Shown here piece after piece: positions 9,128 to 19,190 of a stretch of DNA of 64,000 nt (positions within the stretch are counted from its first letter, which is position 1; every line of letters begins with the position of its first letter). Source of the DNA: Candidatus Nitrohelix vancouverensis. Lineage in GTDB: Bacteria; Nitrospinota; Nitrospinia; Nitrospinales; VA-1. The notes below the pieces were generated by a model. The model did not search any database. It had not been told where the DNA came from and worked only from the letters and a program-made list of their open reading frames with translations. The stretch is from positions 2,010,557 to 2,074,556 of the forward strand of contig CP048620.1 of assembly GCA_015698305.1 (NCBI GenBank). Direction: 5' to 3'. The translations under genes were made by a program, and so were the position numbers.

Positions 9128-10365
9128 CGCTTGTCAGTCAGAAACTGGGCGAAGCAATTCATCAAATTGCGCAAGAGTCGATCACGCCGGGCCGCCCGGA
9201 TTTTGAATCGAATGCTCTACTCGAAAAATTAAAAAAAACCGGTTCCGAATTGTGGGTGGACACCGGAGAGCTTGAAAAAGCCCAGTCGGTTTGGAAAAAG
9301 GAACTGACTGCGCTCACCACCAACAACACGCTCGCAAATCAAGTCGTGCAAAGCGGCGTGATGGATGAGGTGATTCGGGAAACGGTGGCTCGTCTGGCAG
9401 AGGTCGCGCCGGATCTGTCTCCGGAAGCGAAGGTCATGGAAGTGGGCTTCGTTATCAATTGCAAGATTGCATTGCGTCTGGTGCAGGCTTTCAAGACCAA
9501 GGTGAGCGTGGAACTGCATCCTGCGATTTCACGAGACCTTGAGGGTACCTTGTATTATGCGCGGCGTTATTACAAAGTCTGCCCGGAGTATTTCACCGTT
9601 AAAGTCCCTCTGACGCCTGAGGGCCTGCTGGCAGTTCGAATTTTACGCAAGGAAGGCATTCCGATCAATTTCACTTTGGGATTTTCTGCGCGCCAGAATT
9701 ATATTTCAGCGCGCTTGTCCAACCCGGATTTCGTCAATGTGTTCCTGGGACGACTCAACCAGGTGATGGTTGATAACGGCATTGGCTCTGGGGAACTGGT
9801 TGGCGAAAAAGCCACGCTGGCGACGCAACATTGCATTCAGGCTGTCAGGAAGAGTCAACCTGAGATCAGCACGCGCCTGATTGCGGCGAGCATTCGCAAT
9901 GGCGAACAGGTGGCATATTTGGCTGGGGTGGATGTGTTGACGATTCCGCCCAAGGCCCTGGACGATTTTTTAACCACAGCTGAAAGCATGGGCGATCTGG
10001 CGAATCATTTCGACGACACAATCGTACCGGGCGTTGACGAAGGCGAATGGCGGGAGCGAGTGGATTCCTTATGGGATATTACGGAATCCTTTGTGAAATT
10101 TGTCGACGCGTTGGTCGCACGACCGGATCTGGATACCATGCAGGGAGCTGACTTGAGAGCCTTTTGTAAAGAATGGCGCGTGAACCTGTTTCATGATTTT
10201 ACCGAGGCCGATTACAATACCATTCGAGAGCACGGGAAGATTCCGCAATTATCGCATTGGTCGGAGCTTGTCGCTTTGGATGATCTGATGACTCAGTCGG
10301 CGTTGCAGTCGTTCACGCAAGATCAAAGCGCGCTTGATGATCGTATCCGATCGTTTTTGAAATAG
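9124..10365 (+). CDS. tal: Transaldolase
   Basis: This 413-residue transaldolase-family protein contains the Schiff-base lysine in TVKVPLTPEGL (Lys160). NFTLGFSARQ follows, corresponding to the barrel strand of larger bacterial transaldolases. The N-terminal motif ELWVDTGELEKAQSVW and the TTNNTLANQ segment are also typical. It transfers a dihydroxyacetone unit between sugar phosphates in the non-oxidative pentose phosphate pathway. The protein is longer than the approximately 320-residue E. coli type and closer to the 370-400-residue subfamily. The four-base overlap with pgi indicates translational coupling. Confidence 0.9.
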   Translation: MTLVSQKLGEAIHQIAQESITPGRPDFESNALLEKLKKTGSELWVDTGELEKAQSVWKKELTALTTNNTLANQVVQSGVMDEVIRETVARLAEVAPDLSPEAKVMEVGFVINCKIALRLVQAFKTKVSVELHPAISRDLEGTLYYARRYYKVCPEYFTVKVPLTPEGLLAVRILRKEGIPINFTLGFSARQNYISARLSNPDFVNVFLGRLNQVMVDNGIGSGELVGEKATLATQHCIQAVRKSQPEISTRLIAASIRNGEQVAYLAGVDVLTIPPKALDDFLTTAESMGDLANHFDDTIVPGVDEGEWRERVDSLWDITESFVKFVDALVARPDLDTMQGADLRAFCKEWRVNLFHDFTEADYNTIREHGKIPQLSHWSELVALDDLMTQSALQSFTQDQSALDDRIRSFLK

Positions 10366-10389
10366 ACTTCTGTATCCCAGGAGCCGCAG

Positions 10390-11334
10390 ATGATTTTGGC
10401 GGGCGATATCGGAGGCACGAAAGTCAACCTGGCCCTGTACGAGGAGCGCGCCGGAAGGCTTGAACCGATCCGTTGCGAGCGTTATTCCAGTCTGGATTCA
10501 TCAGGACTGGAGCCGATTCTGGATGAGTTTTTATCTTCCGAGACGGTCGACATCCAGCGGGCTTGTTTTGGCGTGGCAGGCCCTGTAAAATCGGGTGTTT
10601 GTCGCGTCACCAATCTGTCTTGGGAAGTGAGCGCGAGCGCGCTGAAAAAACGATTGGGAACCGATCGAGTCTTTTTGCTGAATGATCTTGCGGCAATGGC
10701 CTCTTCGATTCCTTTCCTGAGCGCCAGTCAGTGCGTCGAGCTTCAGGGGGGCGCGTCAGGGAATGGACGCATTGCAGTTCTCGCCGCAGGAACCGGTATG
10801 GGGCAGGCGTTCTTGTGGCCTCAGGATGACGGACGCCGCGAGATCATTGATACGGAGGGAGGGCATTGTGATTTCGCTCCGCGCACAACAGAAGAAGCCG
10901 AGCTGTTGCGGTTTTTTCTGAAACGGTGGGACCGGGTCAGCATCGAGCGCGTCTTGTCGGGAGACGGGCTTGCGGCTCTGCATCAATTTCTAAGTTCTCC
11001 TCAGGAGCAGGAAGCCTTGTCTTCAGCGGATGTGATTCGCTACGGGCTATCGGGCGAAGATGCGGTTTGCAGGCAGGCCTTGCAATGGTTTGCATCCTTG
11101 TACGGCGCCTGCGCGGGAAATCTGGCCTTGCAGATTTTGGCGGAAGGCGGCGTCTATGTGGGCGGAGGTTTGGCGCCGCGTTTACTACCGGTTTTGCAGG
11201 AAGGCGGTTTCATGGAAGCGTTTCGCGCGAAGGGAAGATTTTCCGCGTTCCTTGAAAAAATGCCGGTTCGGGTGATCGTTGATGAGAACGCGCCTTTGCT
11301 TGGCGCGGCCCGGTTCGCTCAAGCGGCGCAATGA
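10390..11334 (+). CDS. glk: Glucokinase
   Basis: This 314-residue member of the bacterial Glk family of ROK/hexokinase-fold kinases phosphorylates glucose with ATP. The phosphate-1 loop is DIGGTKVNLALYE at residues 6-18. The sugar-binding element FLLNDLAAMA, the adenosine loop LAAGTGMGQAFL and the GGHCDFAPR segment are all present. AGGAG sits six bases before the ATG. It is the third gene behind pgi and tal, 24 bases after the tal stop, so the operon can take free glucose to fructose 6-phosphate. Confidence 0.93.
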   Translation: MILAGDIGGTKVNLALYEERAGRLEPIRCERYSSLDSSGLEPILDEFLSSETVDIQRACFGVAGPVKSGVCRVTNLSWEVSASALKKRLGTDRVFLLNDLAAMASSIPFLSASQCVELQGGASGNGRIAVLAAGTGMGQAFLWPQDDGRREIIDTEGGHCDFAPRTTEEAELLRFFLKRWDRVSIERVLSGDGLAALHQFLSSPQEQEALSSADVIRYGLSGEDAVCRQALQWFASLYGACAGNLALQILAEGGVYVGGGLAPRLLPVLQEGGFMEAFRAKGRFSAFLEKMPVRVIVDENAPLLGAARFAQAAQ

Positions 11335-11452
11335 AGTCCAATGCGCGCATAAAAATTTGTAGCGGTCGTTTCCTGTTTGATAGGAGCGCAACTCAGCAAG
11401 AATTTTCAAGAAATTTATTAAACATTGTCGGGAAGGAATAAATAAAGTTACG

Positions 11453-12661
11453 ATGAAAACGAAAGTTGACAAAATAGTTTTGGCATACTCCGGCGGTCTG
11501 GACACCTCCGTCATTATTAAATGGCTGAAAGAGCAATATGACTGCGAGATCATCGCCTTCGCGGCCGATCTGGGCCAAGGGCAGGAACTCGAACCGGTGC
11601 GGGAAAAAGCCTTGGCGACGGGCGCGTCTAAAGTCTATATCGAAGATTTGAAAGAAGAGTTCGTCAGCGATTTTATTTTCCCCATGCTTCGCGCGGGCGC
11701 TTATTACGAAAACGATTATTTGCTCGGCACGTCCATTGCCCGACCTCTGATCGCCAAGGAGCAGATTCGCATTGCCGCCAAAGAAGGCGCCGACGGCGTG
11801 TCGCATGGAGCGACGGGTAAAGGCAACGACCAGGTTCGATTCGAACTCGCTTACCAGACTTTGAATCCGCAGATCAAGGTGATCGCGCCCTGGCGCTTGT
11901 GGGATCTCAATTCCCGCACGTCCTTGATCGAATACGCCAAAAATCACGGCATTCCTGTTCCTGTCACCAAGAGCAAGCCTTACAGCATGGATCGAAACCT
12001 GTTTCATATCAGCTATGAAGGCGGCGTGCTGGAAGACCCCTGGGAGCAACCGGATGAGGACATGTTTCTCATGAGCGTTTCACCTGAAAAAGCGCCGGAC
12101 AAAGCGACGACTCTGGAAATCGAATATGAAAAAGGCAATCCGGTAGCCGTCAATGGCGAGCGAATGAGTCCCGCCATGTTGTTGGAGAGGCTGAACGAAT
12201 ACGGCGGTTCCAACGGGATTGGCCGAATCGATATCGTCGAAAACCGCTTCGTGGGTATGAAATCCCGCGGCGTTTACGAAACGCCGGGCGGAACGATTTT
12301 GCATGCGGCGCATTCGGCCGTTGAGTCCATCACTCTGGATCGCGAAGTCGTGTTCATTCGGGATTCTCTCATCCCCACCTATGCTAAGATGATTTACAAT
12401 GGATTCTGGTATTCGCCTGAACGGATTCTTCTGCAGAATATGATTGACGACGCCCAACGCCATGTGAATGGAACAGCGCGGGTGCAATTGTACAAGGGCA
12501 ACTGCACGGTGGTCGGACGTAAAGCCGACAAGTCTTTATACCGCCAGGATGTCGCGACCTTTGAACGCGACGACGAATATCGCCAGGACGACGCCGAAGG
12601 TTTTATCCGTCTCAACGCTTTGCGCTTGAAACTCTACTCCAATACCTTTGGCGATATCTGA
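11453..12661 (+). CDS. argG: Argininosuccinate synthase
   Basis: This 402-residue enzyme joins citrulline and aspartate, using ATP, in arginine synthesis. The N-type ATP pyrophosphatase loop SGGLDTS is at residues 13-19. Other family signatures are [43 protein letters not shown] and VIAPWR. The length is normal. A 118-base gap after glk and the unrelated function suggest a separate promoter. No other arg gene is in the window. Confidence 0.96.
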   Translation: MKTKVDKIVLAYSGGLDTSVIIKWLKEQYDCEIIAFAADLGQGQELEPVREKALATGASKVYIEDLKEEFVSDFIFPMLRAGAYYENDYLLGTSIARPLIAKEQIRIAAKEGADGVSHGATGKGNDQVRFELAYQTLNPQIKVIAPWRLWDLNSRTSLIEYAKNHGIPVPVTKSKPYSMDRNLFHISYEGGVLEDPWEQPDEDMFLMSVSPEKAPDKATTLEIEYEKGNPVAVNGERMSPAMLLERLNEYGGSNGIGRIDIVENRFVGMKSRGVYETPGGTILHAAHSAVESITLDREVVFIRDSLIPTYAKMIYNGFWYSPERILLQNMIDDAQRHVNGTARVQLYKGNCTVVGRKADKSLYRQDVATFERDDEYRQDDAEGFIRLNALRLKLYSNTFGDI

Positions 12662-12720
12662 AGTCATCCGGCGCGACACACCGGGTGGGTTGCATTGAGC
12701 GTTAACTCAAGGGATTCGTG

Positions 12721-14118
12721 ATGAGTTCAATTTTGATCGTTGACGACGAAAAGAGTCTGCGAGAGTTTCTCACCATCATGCTGGAAGAAAAAGGCTATGA
12801 AGTTCATAGCGCTCCTGATGGCGAGACGGCTATTGGATTGATCAAAGAGCGCTCGTTTGACCTGGCTTTGACCGATATCCGCATGCGGCGTTCCAACGGT
12901 CTGGATGTACTGGACGCCGTCAAGAAGTTTCAGCCAAACACCCCGGTTGTTATGATGACGGCCTATGCGACGGCGGAAACCGCCGTTGAGGCGATGAAGA
13001 AAGGGGCTTACGACTATCTGTCGAAACCCTTCAAAGTCGAAGAACTCCAACTGCTGATTAAAAATGCGCTAGAGAAGAAAAAACTCGCGGATGAAAACAC
13101 CTATCTGAAATCAGCCTTGTTTGACAAGCATCAGTTTTCCAGCATGGTGGGCAAAGGGCAGTCGATGCGCCGCGTTTTTGAGTTGATTCAAAAAGTGTCG
13201 ATGAGTTCGGCTACCGTATTGATCAATGGAGAAAGCGGCACTGGAAAAGAGCTTGCGGCGAAAGCGATTCATTACAACGGACCGCGAAAAGCGCGTCCAT
13301 TCATTTCAATCAACTGCGGCGCCCTGCCGGAGACCTTGTTAGAGAGCGAACTTTTTGGTCATGAAAAAGGTTCGTTCACCAGCGCCGATACGTTGAAAAC
13401 GGGTTTGTTTGAAGCGGCTAATCACGGCACCTTTTTTTTAGATGAGATTGGCGAGGCCGCACCCTCCACCCAGGTGAAATTACTGCGCGTCCTTCAGGAG
13501 ATGGAATTCACCCGTTTGGGAAGCTCGAAAGCGATCAAGGTGGATGTGCGCGTGATTGCCGCAACGAATCAGGATCTGACCAAGGCGATCCATAATCGAA
13601 CTTTTCGTGAAGATCTTTATTATCGATTGAACGTGGTTCCTCTCACCATTCCGCCGTTGCGGGAAAGGAGGGAGGATTTACCGTTTTTGATCGATCATTT
13701 CATTCGGACCTATAATAAGCAGAACAAGCATAAGAATATTATCAAGGGAGTTGAGCCGGAAGCCTTCGCCATGATGGAAGCCTACCACTGGCCGGGCAAT
13801 GTGCGAGAACTGGAAAATGCCATTGAGCGCGCGGTGGTGCTGGAGACGAGCGATAAAATTCAATGCTCCAGTTTGCCGGATGAATTGATGAATTGTGAAA
13901 AAAACATGGGCGAGTGGTTGCCGACCGTTGACGACGCAAAACCGATGGGCCTTGAAGAGACGCTCGATCAGATTGAAAAGAAGATGCTTCAGGGGGCGCT
14001 TGACAAGACCGGCGGCATCATCATTAAGGCGGCGGATATTTTAAATCTCAGCTTTCGTTCCATGCGATATCGGCTTGAAAAACACAAGCTCAAAGGCAAA
14101 ACTAAAACCAAACCCTGA
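12721..14118 (+). CDS. Sigma-54-dependent response regulator (NtrC family)
   Basis: This regulator has three domains: receiver (about 1-120, phosphoacceptor Asp52 in LTDIRM, Lys in YDYLSKPF), AAA+ ATPase (about 140-375) and a Fis-type helix-turn-helix at the end (ADILNLSFRSMRYRLEKHKL). Walker A is GESGTGKE and Walker B GTFFLDEIGE. The sigma-54-contacting loop reads GSFTSA (217-222) rather than the usual GAFTGA. The C-terminal helix resembles PilR-type regulators, but no pilus genes or sensor kinase adjoin it. GTG at 12718 is also possible; ATG at 12721 is preferred because it is seven bases from AAGGG. Confidence 0.92.
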   Translation: MSSILIVDDEKSLREFLTIMLEEKGYEVHSAPDGETAIGLIKERSFDLALTDIRMRRSNGLDVLDAVKKFQPNTPVVMMTAYATAETAVEAMKKGAYDYLSKPFKVEELQLLIKNALEKKKLADENTYLKSALFDKHQFSSMVGKGQSMRRVFELIQKVSMSSATVLINGESGTGKELAAKAIHYNGPRKARPFISINCGALPETLLESELFGHEKGSFTSADTLKTGLFEAANHGTFFLDEIGEAAPSTQVKLLRVLQEMEFTRLGSSKAIKVDVRVIAATNQDLTKAIHNRTFREDLYYRLNVVPLTIPPLRERREDLPFLIDHFIRTYNKQNKHKNIIKGVEPEAFAMMEAYHWPGNVRELENAIERAVVLETSDKIQCSSLPDELMNCEKNMGEWLPTVDDAKPMGLEETLDQIEKKMLQGALDKTGGIIIKAADILNLSFRSMRYRLEKHKLKGKTKTKP

Positions 14119-14146
14119 CCTTCTCCTTTTCCTACCGGTTCCCTGT

Positions 14147-16210
14147 ATGCGCAGCCCTTCATTAAAATCGTTTTCATCCATTATAACTATTTTCAGTTTT
14201 TACCTTGGTTTCCAATTCGCTTGTGTTAGCCCTGTCTGGTCTCAGGAAGTCCCAGGTCCGGATAATAATTTTTTGACGGGAGATAGCGTCGCTGTTCCGA
14301 CAGATAGTTCGACGATACGGGACGAGGTGGATCCATTTGGCAAAGCGGAGGTCGATTTCCATTCCGGAAAATGGATTGAAGCGAAGATCAATTATCAGAA
14401 ATTTCTTGAGTTGAATACCTTCGGCAGTCAGGCGGAGCTTGCTTATTTTCGACTCGGTCAAATCGAACAGCAGCAGAATTCTTGCGCGGCGGCGATTCTT
14501 TTCTACAATAATTTGTTGTCGAAATACCCGGGGACTTCCTATGCGCAGGAGGTCAGTTTTAATCTTGCCCAATGTTATTTTGAACTGGAGAACTATCAGA
14601 AAGCGGAAGAGCTGTTCCGCTTGATGGCGTTCAAACATCCTGACAGTCAAAAACGCTGGCAGTCGCTCGTTTACCTGGCGCGACTGGATGAAAAGCGCGT
14701 CGATTATGAAAACGCGATCGAGAAATTGAAGCGCGTCTATTTACAAAGCGAAGACGCTTCCATTCGTTCAGAAGCCAAAGAATTGATCGACGGCTTGATC
14801 GATGAACAATTATCCGATTCAGCTCTGGTGAGTTTATTGCAGACCTACTCTTCCGGGTATCCGGCGGATCATATCTATCTCAAATTGATGGATGGCTATC
14901 GAACCCACCGCGATGAAGCGAATTTTAAAAGAATGGCGGAACGGTTTTTACTTCAGTTTCCGGATCACCCGCGCCGGGCCGAAGCGGATGTCGGTTTATC
15001 GTCCCTGCGCGAGAACCCTGAGCGTAAAATCAAAATCGCGGCGATATTGCCTTTATCAGGAAATCTTGCTTTGACCGGACAGCAGACGCTTCACGGCATT
15101 CAACTTGCGTTCAATCAACAGGATCGAGCGCTACGCGATCGGGTGCAACTGGTGATCGAAGATTCGACGGGAGGAAAGTCGCCTGAGGATATTTATCGTC
15201 AACTGGGCTCCGATCCCAACGTCGTAGCGGTGATCGGCCCGGTGTTGAGTCCCAATGTCAATCGAGTGGCAGACCTTGCCAAGCAATTCAGGCTTCCCTT
15301 GTTGTCGCCTACGGCTTCAGCGGACGGCTTGCCCGAACTGAATTCTTATGTTTTTAGAAATGCGTTGACGCGGGAAAACCAGGGGCGATTCATCGCCGAG
15401 TATGCGGTGAACAAACTGGGCCTGAAACGTTTTGTTGTGATGCACCCTGACGAGGGTTATGGCTTTCAGTTGAACAATTCATTTGTTGAAGAGGTCGAGT
15501 CTTTAGGCGCCGAAGTTGTGAAGGTGGTCTCTTACAATCGTTCGCAAACGGATTTTAAAGAGCAGATCTTGCAGATGGGCGGCGTGTCGGACGATCAGTT
15601 GAGCAAACTTGTATCGAATCAGATGCTGGAAGATCGGGCCTTGCCGGATTTCAGTCAACCGGGAGTCTTATCCCGACCCTTGCCTCAAATGGGCATTTGG
15701 ACGACAGAGGATGAAGTTGAAAATATCAAGGTGGATTTAGAGCTTGGATTCGACGCTGTTTTTCTTCCCGGGTTTTATGACAAGGTGGGGCTGATCGTTC
15801 CGCAACTGGTTTTTTATAATATCGACGAGGTTGTCTTGCTGGGAGCCGCCGGATGGAACTCTCCGAAGCTGATTCAGGATGCGGGCAAGTATCTGAAGAA
15901 CAGTTACTTTGTAGACGGTTATTTCGCCGAGTCGAAGCAAGTCCGCGTGACGGAATTCCGAGGGAAATTCAAGGCGGCTTTCAATGAAGACCCGTCCATG
16001 ATTTCTGCGCAATCGTACGATGCGGCAAAAATTTTACTGCATCTGATCGGCGAGGGAGCGGTCAGTAGAAATGATGCGCACAATCGCCTGTTTGGCGTCA
16101 GGGATTTTCCCGGTGTGACGGGGCTGACAAGCCTCACGGCTCAGGGGGAATCGCAAAAGCGCCTGTTCACTTTGACGATCGAACGCGGTGAATTTGTGGA
16201 AGCGCCTTGA
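14147..16210 (+). CDS. TPR plus periplasmic-binding fusion protein, LpoA-like
   Basis: The 687-residue exported protein has a signal peptide (SIITIFSFYLGFQFACVSPV) and TPR-like repeats over roughly residues 60-290. One such element is ELAYFRLGQIEQQQNSCAAA. A type-1 periplasmic-binding fold of the Peripla_BP_6/LivK class starts at KIKIAAILPLSGNLALTGQQ. This TPR plus LivK-like plan is that of LpoA, the outer-membrane activator of penicillin-binding protein 1A in E. coli. The PBP1A gene lies immediately downstream, convergent, with stops 23 bases apart. There is a Cys in the signal region (QFAC) but no canonical lipobox, so lipid anchoring is uncertain. The ATG at 14147 avoids the overlap with the regulator gene that a longer reading from 14075 would need. 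Confidence 0.78.
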   Translation: MRSPSLKSFSSIITIFSFYLGFQFACVSPVWSQEVPGPDNNFLTGDSVAVPTDSSTIRDEVDPFGKAEVDFHSGKWIEAKINYQKFLELNTFGSQAELAYFRLGQIEQQQNSCAAAILFYNNLLSKYPGTSYAQEVSFNLAQCYFELENYQKAEELFRLMAFKHPDSQKRWQSLVYLARLDEKRVDYENAIEKLKRVYLQSEDASIRSEAKELIDGLIDEQLSDSALVSLLQTYSSGYPADHIYLKLMDGYRTHRDEANFKRMAERFLLQFPDHPRRAEADVGLSSLRENPERKIKIAAILPLSGNLALTGQQTLHGIQLAFNQQDRALRDRVQLVIEDSTGGKSPEDIYRQLGSDPNVVAVIGPVLSPNVNRVADLAKQFRLPLLSPTASADGLPELNSYVFRNALTRENQGRFIAEYAVNKLGLKRFVVMHPDEGYGFQLNNSFVEEVESLGAEVVKVVSYNRSQTDFKEQILQMGGVSDDQLSKLVSNQMLEDRALPDFSQPGVLSRPLPQMGIWTTEDEVENIKVDLELGFDAVFLPGFYDKVGLIVPQLVFYNIDEVVLLGAAGWNSPKLIQDAGKYLKNSYFVDGYFAESKQVRVTEFRGKFKAAFNEDPSMISAQSYDAAKILLHLIGEGAVSRNDAHNRLFGVRDFPGVTGLTSLTAQGESQKRLFTLTIERGEFVEAP

Positions 16211-16233
16211 GAGGGGTTTGTTGATTTGGTATT

Positions 16234-18651
16234 TTAAAAAGAGTTTTCCGGGCCGGTCTCAGCGTTCTTTTTCATGAGATTGTCAAAACCGTCTTTAGAG
16301 AAAATTTCAAACTCTGTATCGGGGTCGAAGAAGTTGAGAGGTTCCCCGGATTCAGGGTGAATCTTGGAATAAATAATATCCTCCGTCTCAGGGAAGTTAA
16401 CGACCGGCGCGTCGATCAAGGCTCCCTGCATGAAATTCAGCCAGATAGGGATCGCCGTTCGCGATCCGGTTTCATTGACTCCCATCGAATCGTCCTTATC
16501 CTTTCCAACCCAGACGCCCGTTAACAACTCCGGGGTGTAGCCAAGAAACCAGGCATCGACATAATTATTGGTGGTGCCCGTTTTACCTGCGGTGGGGCGG
16601 TTCAAGGCTTTAACCTTTTTAGCCGTTCCCTCCTGAACCACGCTCTGTAAAAGGCTGGTGATGGTGTAAGCCATCGCCGGAGTCAGCGGGTTCGACAGTT
16701 TCGGCGTTTCCGTGTAAAGCGTCTCCCCCTCATGGTTTGTGATGCTTCGCACCGCGATGGGTTCAATGCGTTGTCCCTGATTGGCAAAGGCGGAGTAGGC
16801 GGAGACCAGTTCGAATAAGGTGACTCCGGAAGAGCCGAGCGCAATGGACAGGTTCTTCGACAGGTTTTGTGAGATGCCCAAATTCCTTGCCATTCCGACA
16901 GCTTTTGAAATGCCTATGTTTTGTAATAATTTGACGGTAACGATATTTCTGGAATGTGCCAGCGCTGTGCGCAAAGGCGTGGGGCCGTAAAATTTTTCCT
17001 CGAAATTTACCGGCTTCCATTTGTCAAATGCGTGATCCTTTTCCTTGAAGATAATAGGCGAGTCGACAATGATGCTGGAAGGCGTATACCCTTCTTCAAG
17101 CGCCGCGGCGTAGATGATAGGTTTGAACACCGAACCCGGTTGCCGGACAGCCTGCACGGAGCGATTGAACTGGCTTTTGTTGAAATCGTAGCCGCCGACC
17201 ATGGACTTGATATGTCCTGTGTGCGGGTCGATGCTGATCAGAGCGCCTTCCACTTCCGGTTCCTGTTCAAGAGCCAGTCCCCATTTGTGGTCGAGAGAAC
17301 GACGATTCACTATTTTGGCCATCACCCGGTCGCCCGGGTTCAACGCCTGACTGGGGCGGTTGATTCGGGCCCAGCGCCCGTCCACCTTGGGGTTGGGTTG
17401 GCGCGCCCAATTCATTTGTTCCAGTTCGATCACGCCTTCGCCGGCCCCGGTGAGTACGTAGGCGTTTTTATCATCGAGTGAAGTGACCAGAGCGTTGACG
17501 ACGTCGCCGACCTTGGGAGTTTCGTCGTCCTTCCACTTATTAATGGATCGCAGTTCCGTTTCAATTTGAACGCCAGGTCTGGACGCGTCCATATATCCAC
17601 GCGGACCGCGATAGCCAAATCGTTTGTCGGCGTTTTCCAAACCTTCGCGAATCGAAGCCTGAGCCAGCTCCTGGAGTCTGATGTCAAGCGTGGTGTAAAC
17701 GTTCAAACCGCCGCGATAAAGTTTATTGGCGCCGTACAAGTCGATGAGGAACTGACGGATGTGTTCGACGAAATAGGGCGCCCGGTTGAGCATGTCAGTC
17801 ACTTCGCCCAGATTGAAATCTGATGTGAGCGCCGTTTGAGCCTCTTGATCGTTTATGAAGTTCAGATGAGCCATGCGTCGAATGACGTGGTTCCTGCGTT
17901 TTTTGGCCTTCGTTGCGTTGCGATAGGGAGAATAATTGTTCGGCGCTTTGGGAAGGCTTGCCAGCATGGCGCATTCGGCGATGGTCAATTGTTGAGAGGG
18001 CTTGGCAAAATAGGTGCGTGCGGCGGCTTCAATGCCATAGCTGCCATGACCGTAATAAATTTGATTGAGATACATCTCAAGGATCTGGTCCTTGGTGAAA
18101 ATCAATTCCATGCGAACGGCGAGGATGGCTTCCTTGATTTTTCGAATGATGGTGCGTTCGCTGGACAGCAAGAGTGTTTTCGTCAACTGCTGGGTGATGG
18201 TGCTACCGCCCTCGACGACGTAGCCCGCCTTGAAGTTTGTGAGCATGGCGCGGAAAATCGCTTTGGGGTCGATGCCAAAATGGTAATAGAAATTAGAATC
18301 CTCAACGGCCAGCGTCGCCTGTTTCAACCGGAGGGGGATTTCCTCAAGAGGAACCATGATTCTTTTTTCAATGTAAAATTCTGCAATTTTTTCATCGGTG
18401 TTGGAGTAAACGCGCGTGATCAGGCTGGGCTGAAAATCTTTGAGAGCGCGCACATCTGGCAGGTCCTTCGAGTATTTAAAGTAGATGAAGCCCGCGCCAA
18501 TGGAGCCGGCGACCACTGAAAAGAGAAAGAAAATGAGAGAAACAAGCCAGGTTATTTTCAGAGTCTTTTTAAATCGACTGACCGGCTTTTGTTTTCTTTT
18601 TTTCTTTTTTTTCTTTTTTTTGAGTTTTTGGTCGACCAGTATTTTACTCAT
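16234..18651 (-). CDS. mrcA: Penicillin-binding protein 1A (class A, bifunctional)
   Basis: This 805-residue murein synthase has a cytoplasmic tail extremely rich in lysine (residues 9-29) and a membrane anchor at 33-56. The glycosyltransferase family 51 domain carries catalytic Glu117 in AVEDSNFYYHFGID and EGGSTITQQLTK. The transpeptidase domain has the active-site tetrad SVFK (Ser507-Lys510), an SRN motif and KTGTTNNYVDAWF. Between the two domains is an OB-like insert (DRVMAKIVNRRS), typical of PBP1A rather than PBP1B. It polymerises and cross-links peptidoglycan at the outer face of the inner membrane. The LpoA-like gene faces it. The Lys tail is encoded by several A runs. Confidence 0.95.
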   Translation of the reverse strand: MSKILVDQKLKKKKKKKKRKQKPVSRFKKTLKITWLVSLIFFLFSVVAGSIGAGFIYFKYSKDLPDVRALKDFQPSLITRVYSNTDEKIAEFYIEKRIMVPLEEIPLRLKQATLAVEDSNFYYHFGIDPKAIFRAMLTNFKAGYVVEGGSTITQQLTKTLLLSSERTIIRKIKEAILAVRMELIFTKDQILEMYLNQIYYGHGSYGIEAAARTYFAKPSQQLTIAECAMLASLPKAPNNYSPYRNATKAKKRRNHVIRRMAHLNFINDQEAQTALTSDFNLGEVTDMLNRAPYFVEHIRQFLIDLYGANKLYRGGLNVYTTLDIRLQELAQASIREGLENADKRFGYRGPRGYMDASRPGVQIETELRSINKWKDDETPKVGDVVNALVTSLDDKNAYVLTGAGEGVIELEQMNWARQPNPKVDGRWARINRPSQALNPGDRVMAKIVNRRSLDHKWGLALEQEPEVEGALISIDPHTGHIKSMVGGYDFNKSQFNRSVQAVRQPGSVFKPIIYAAALEEGYTPSSIIVDSPIIFKEKDHAFDKWKPVNFEEKFYGPTPLRTALAHSRNIVTVKLLQNIGISKAVGMARNLGISQNLSKNLSIALGSSGVTLFELVSAYSAFANQGQRIEPIAVRSITNHEGETLYTETPKLSNPLTPAMAYTITSLLQSVVQEGTAKKVKALNRPTAGKTGTTNNYVDAWFLGYTPELLTGVWVGKDKDDSMGVNETGSRTAIPIWLNFMQGALIDAPVVNFPETEDIIYSKIHPESGEPLNFFDPDTEFEIFSKDGFDNLMKKNAETGPENSF

Positions 18652-18742
18652 AATAAATGCGGAACCTTAGGGGCAGGCGAGCGATAGAATAACGGGAACT
18701 ACAATGTTGAAAGACAGGAAAACGGACTGACTGGCAAGAGAG

Positions 18743-19180
18743 TTAGTGACCTTCTTCGAGATCGAGAAGACCCACCCAGGTGATGATGTCTGTTCTGGAG
18801 GGATCGATTCTGTTGCGAATATCGACAAAATATTTCAGGCGATCTTCGTTGTCCGGTTTTCTTCCAAGAATCTGACGGTTGATGAACTCTTTTTCAGCGG
18901 CGCTTTTTATTTTCAGCGTATCCTCGAGCCATTCGGCAAAGGCGGTTTCGCTCAAGGCGTAAGCCTTGTCGGCGAATTCGATTTCGTCAACACGCATGAA
19001 ATTTAAAACTAATTTATCGAGAGGGCAAGGAAAAATATATTCCCCGAGCTTGTGTTCGCGAAAAGCGCGGGCCTTGTCGATCATGCGCGGAATATGAACC
19101 AGGCCGCACATGGAGTCTTTCGGACTTCGCGGGTACTCTTTTGTCAGATCCAGAACTTGCATATCCGTCTCGCTTTGCAT
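18743..19180 (-). CDS. DUF5069-type conserved protein
   Basis: This 145-residue soluble protein has the opening DLTKEYPRSPKDSMCGLVHI followed by PRMIDKARAFREHKLGEY. That pattern is characteristic of DUF5069, a family without known function. The C-terminal part (RNRIDPSRTDIITWVGLLDLEEG) is also family-like. A second in-frame ATG (Met7) is possible. It lies ten bases after the stop of the leucine-rich-repeat gene and is probably co-transcribed with it. Confidence 0.7.
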   Translation of the reverse strand: MQSETDMQVLDLTKEYPRSPKDSMCGLVHIPRMIDKARAFREHKLGEYIFPCPLDKLVLNFMRVDEIEFADKAYALSETAFAEWLEDTLKIKSAAEKEFINRQILGRKPDNEDRLKYFVDIRNRIDPSRTDIITWVGLLDLEEGH

Positions 19181-19190
19181 CGATTCAGCC

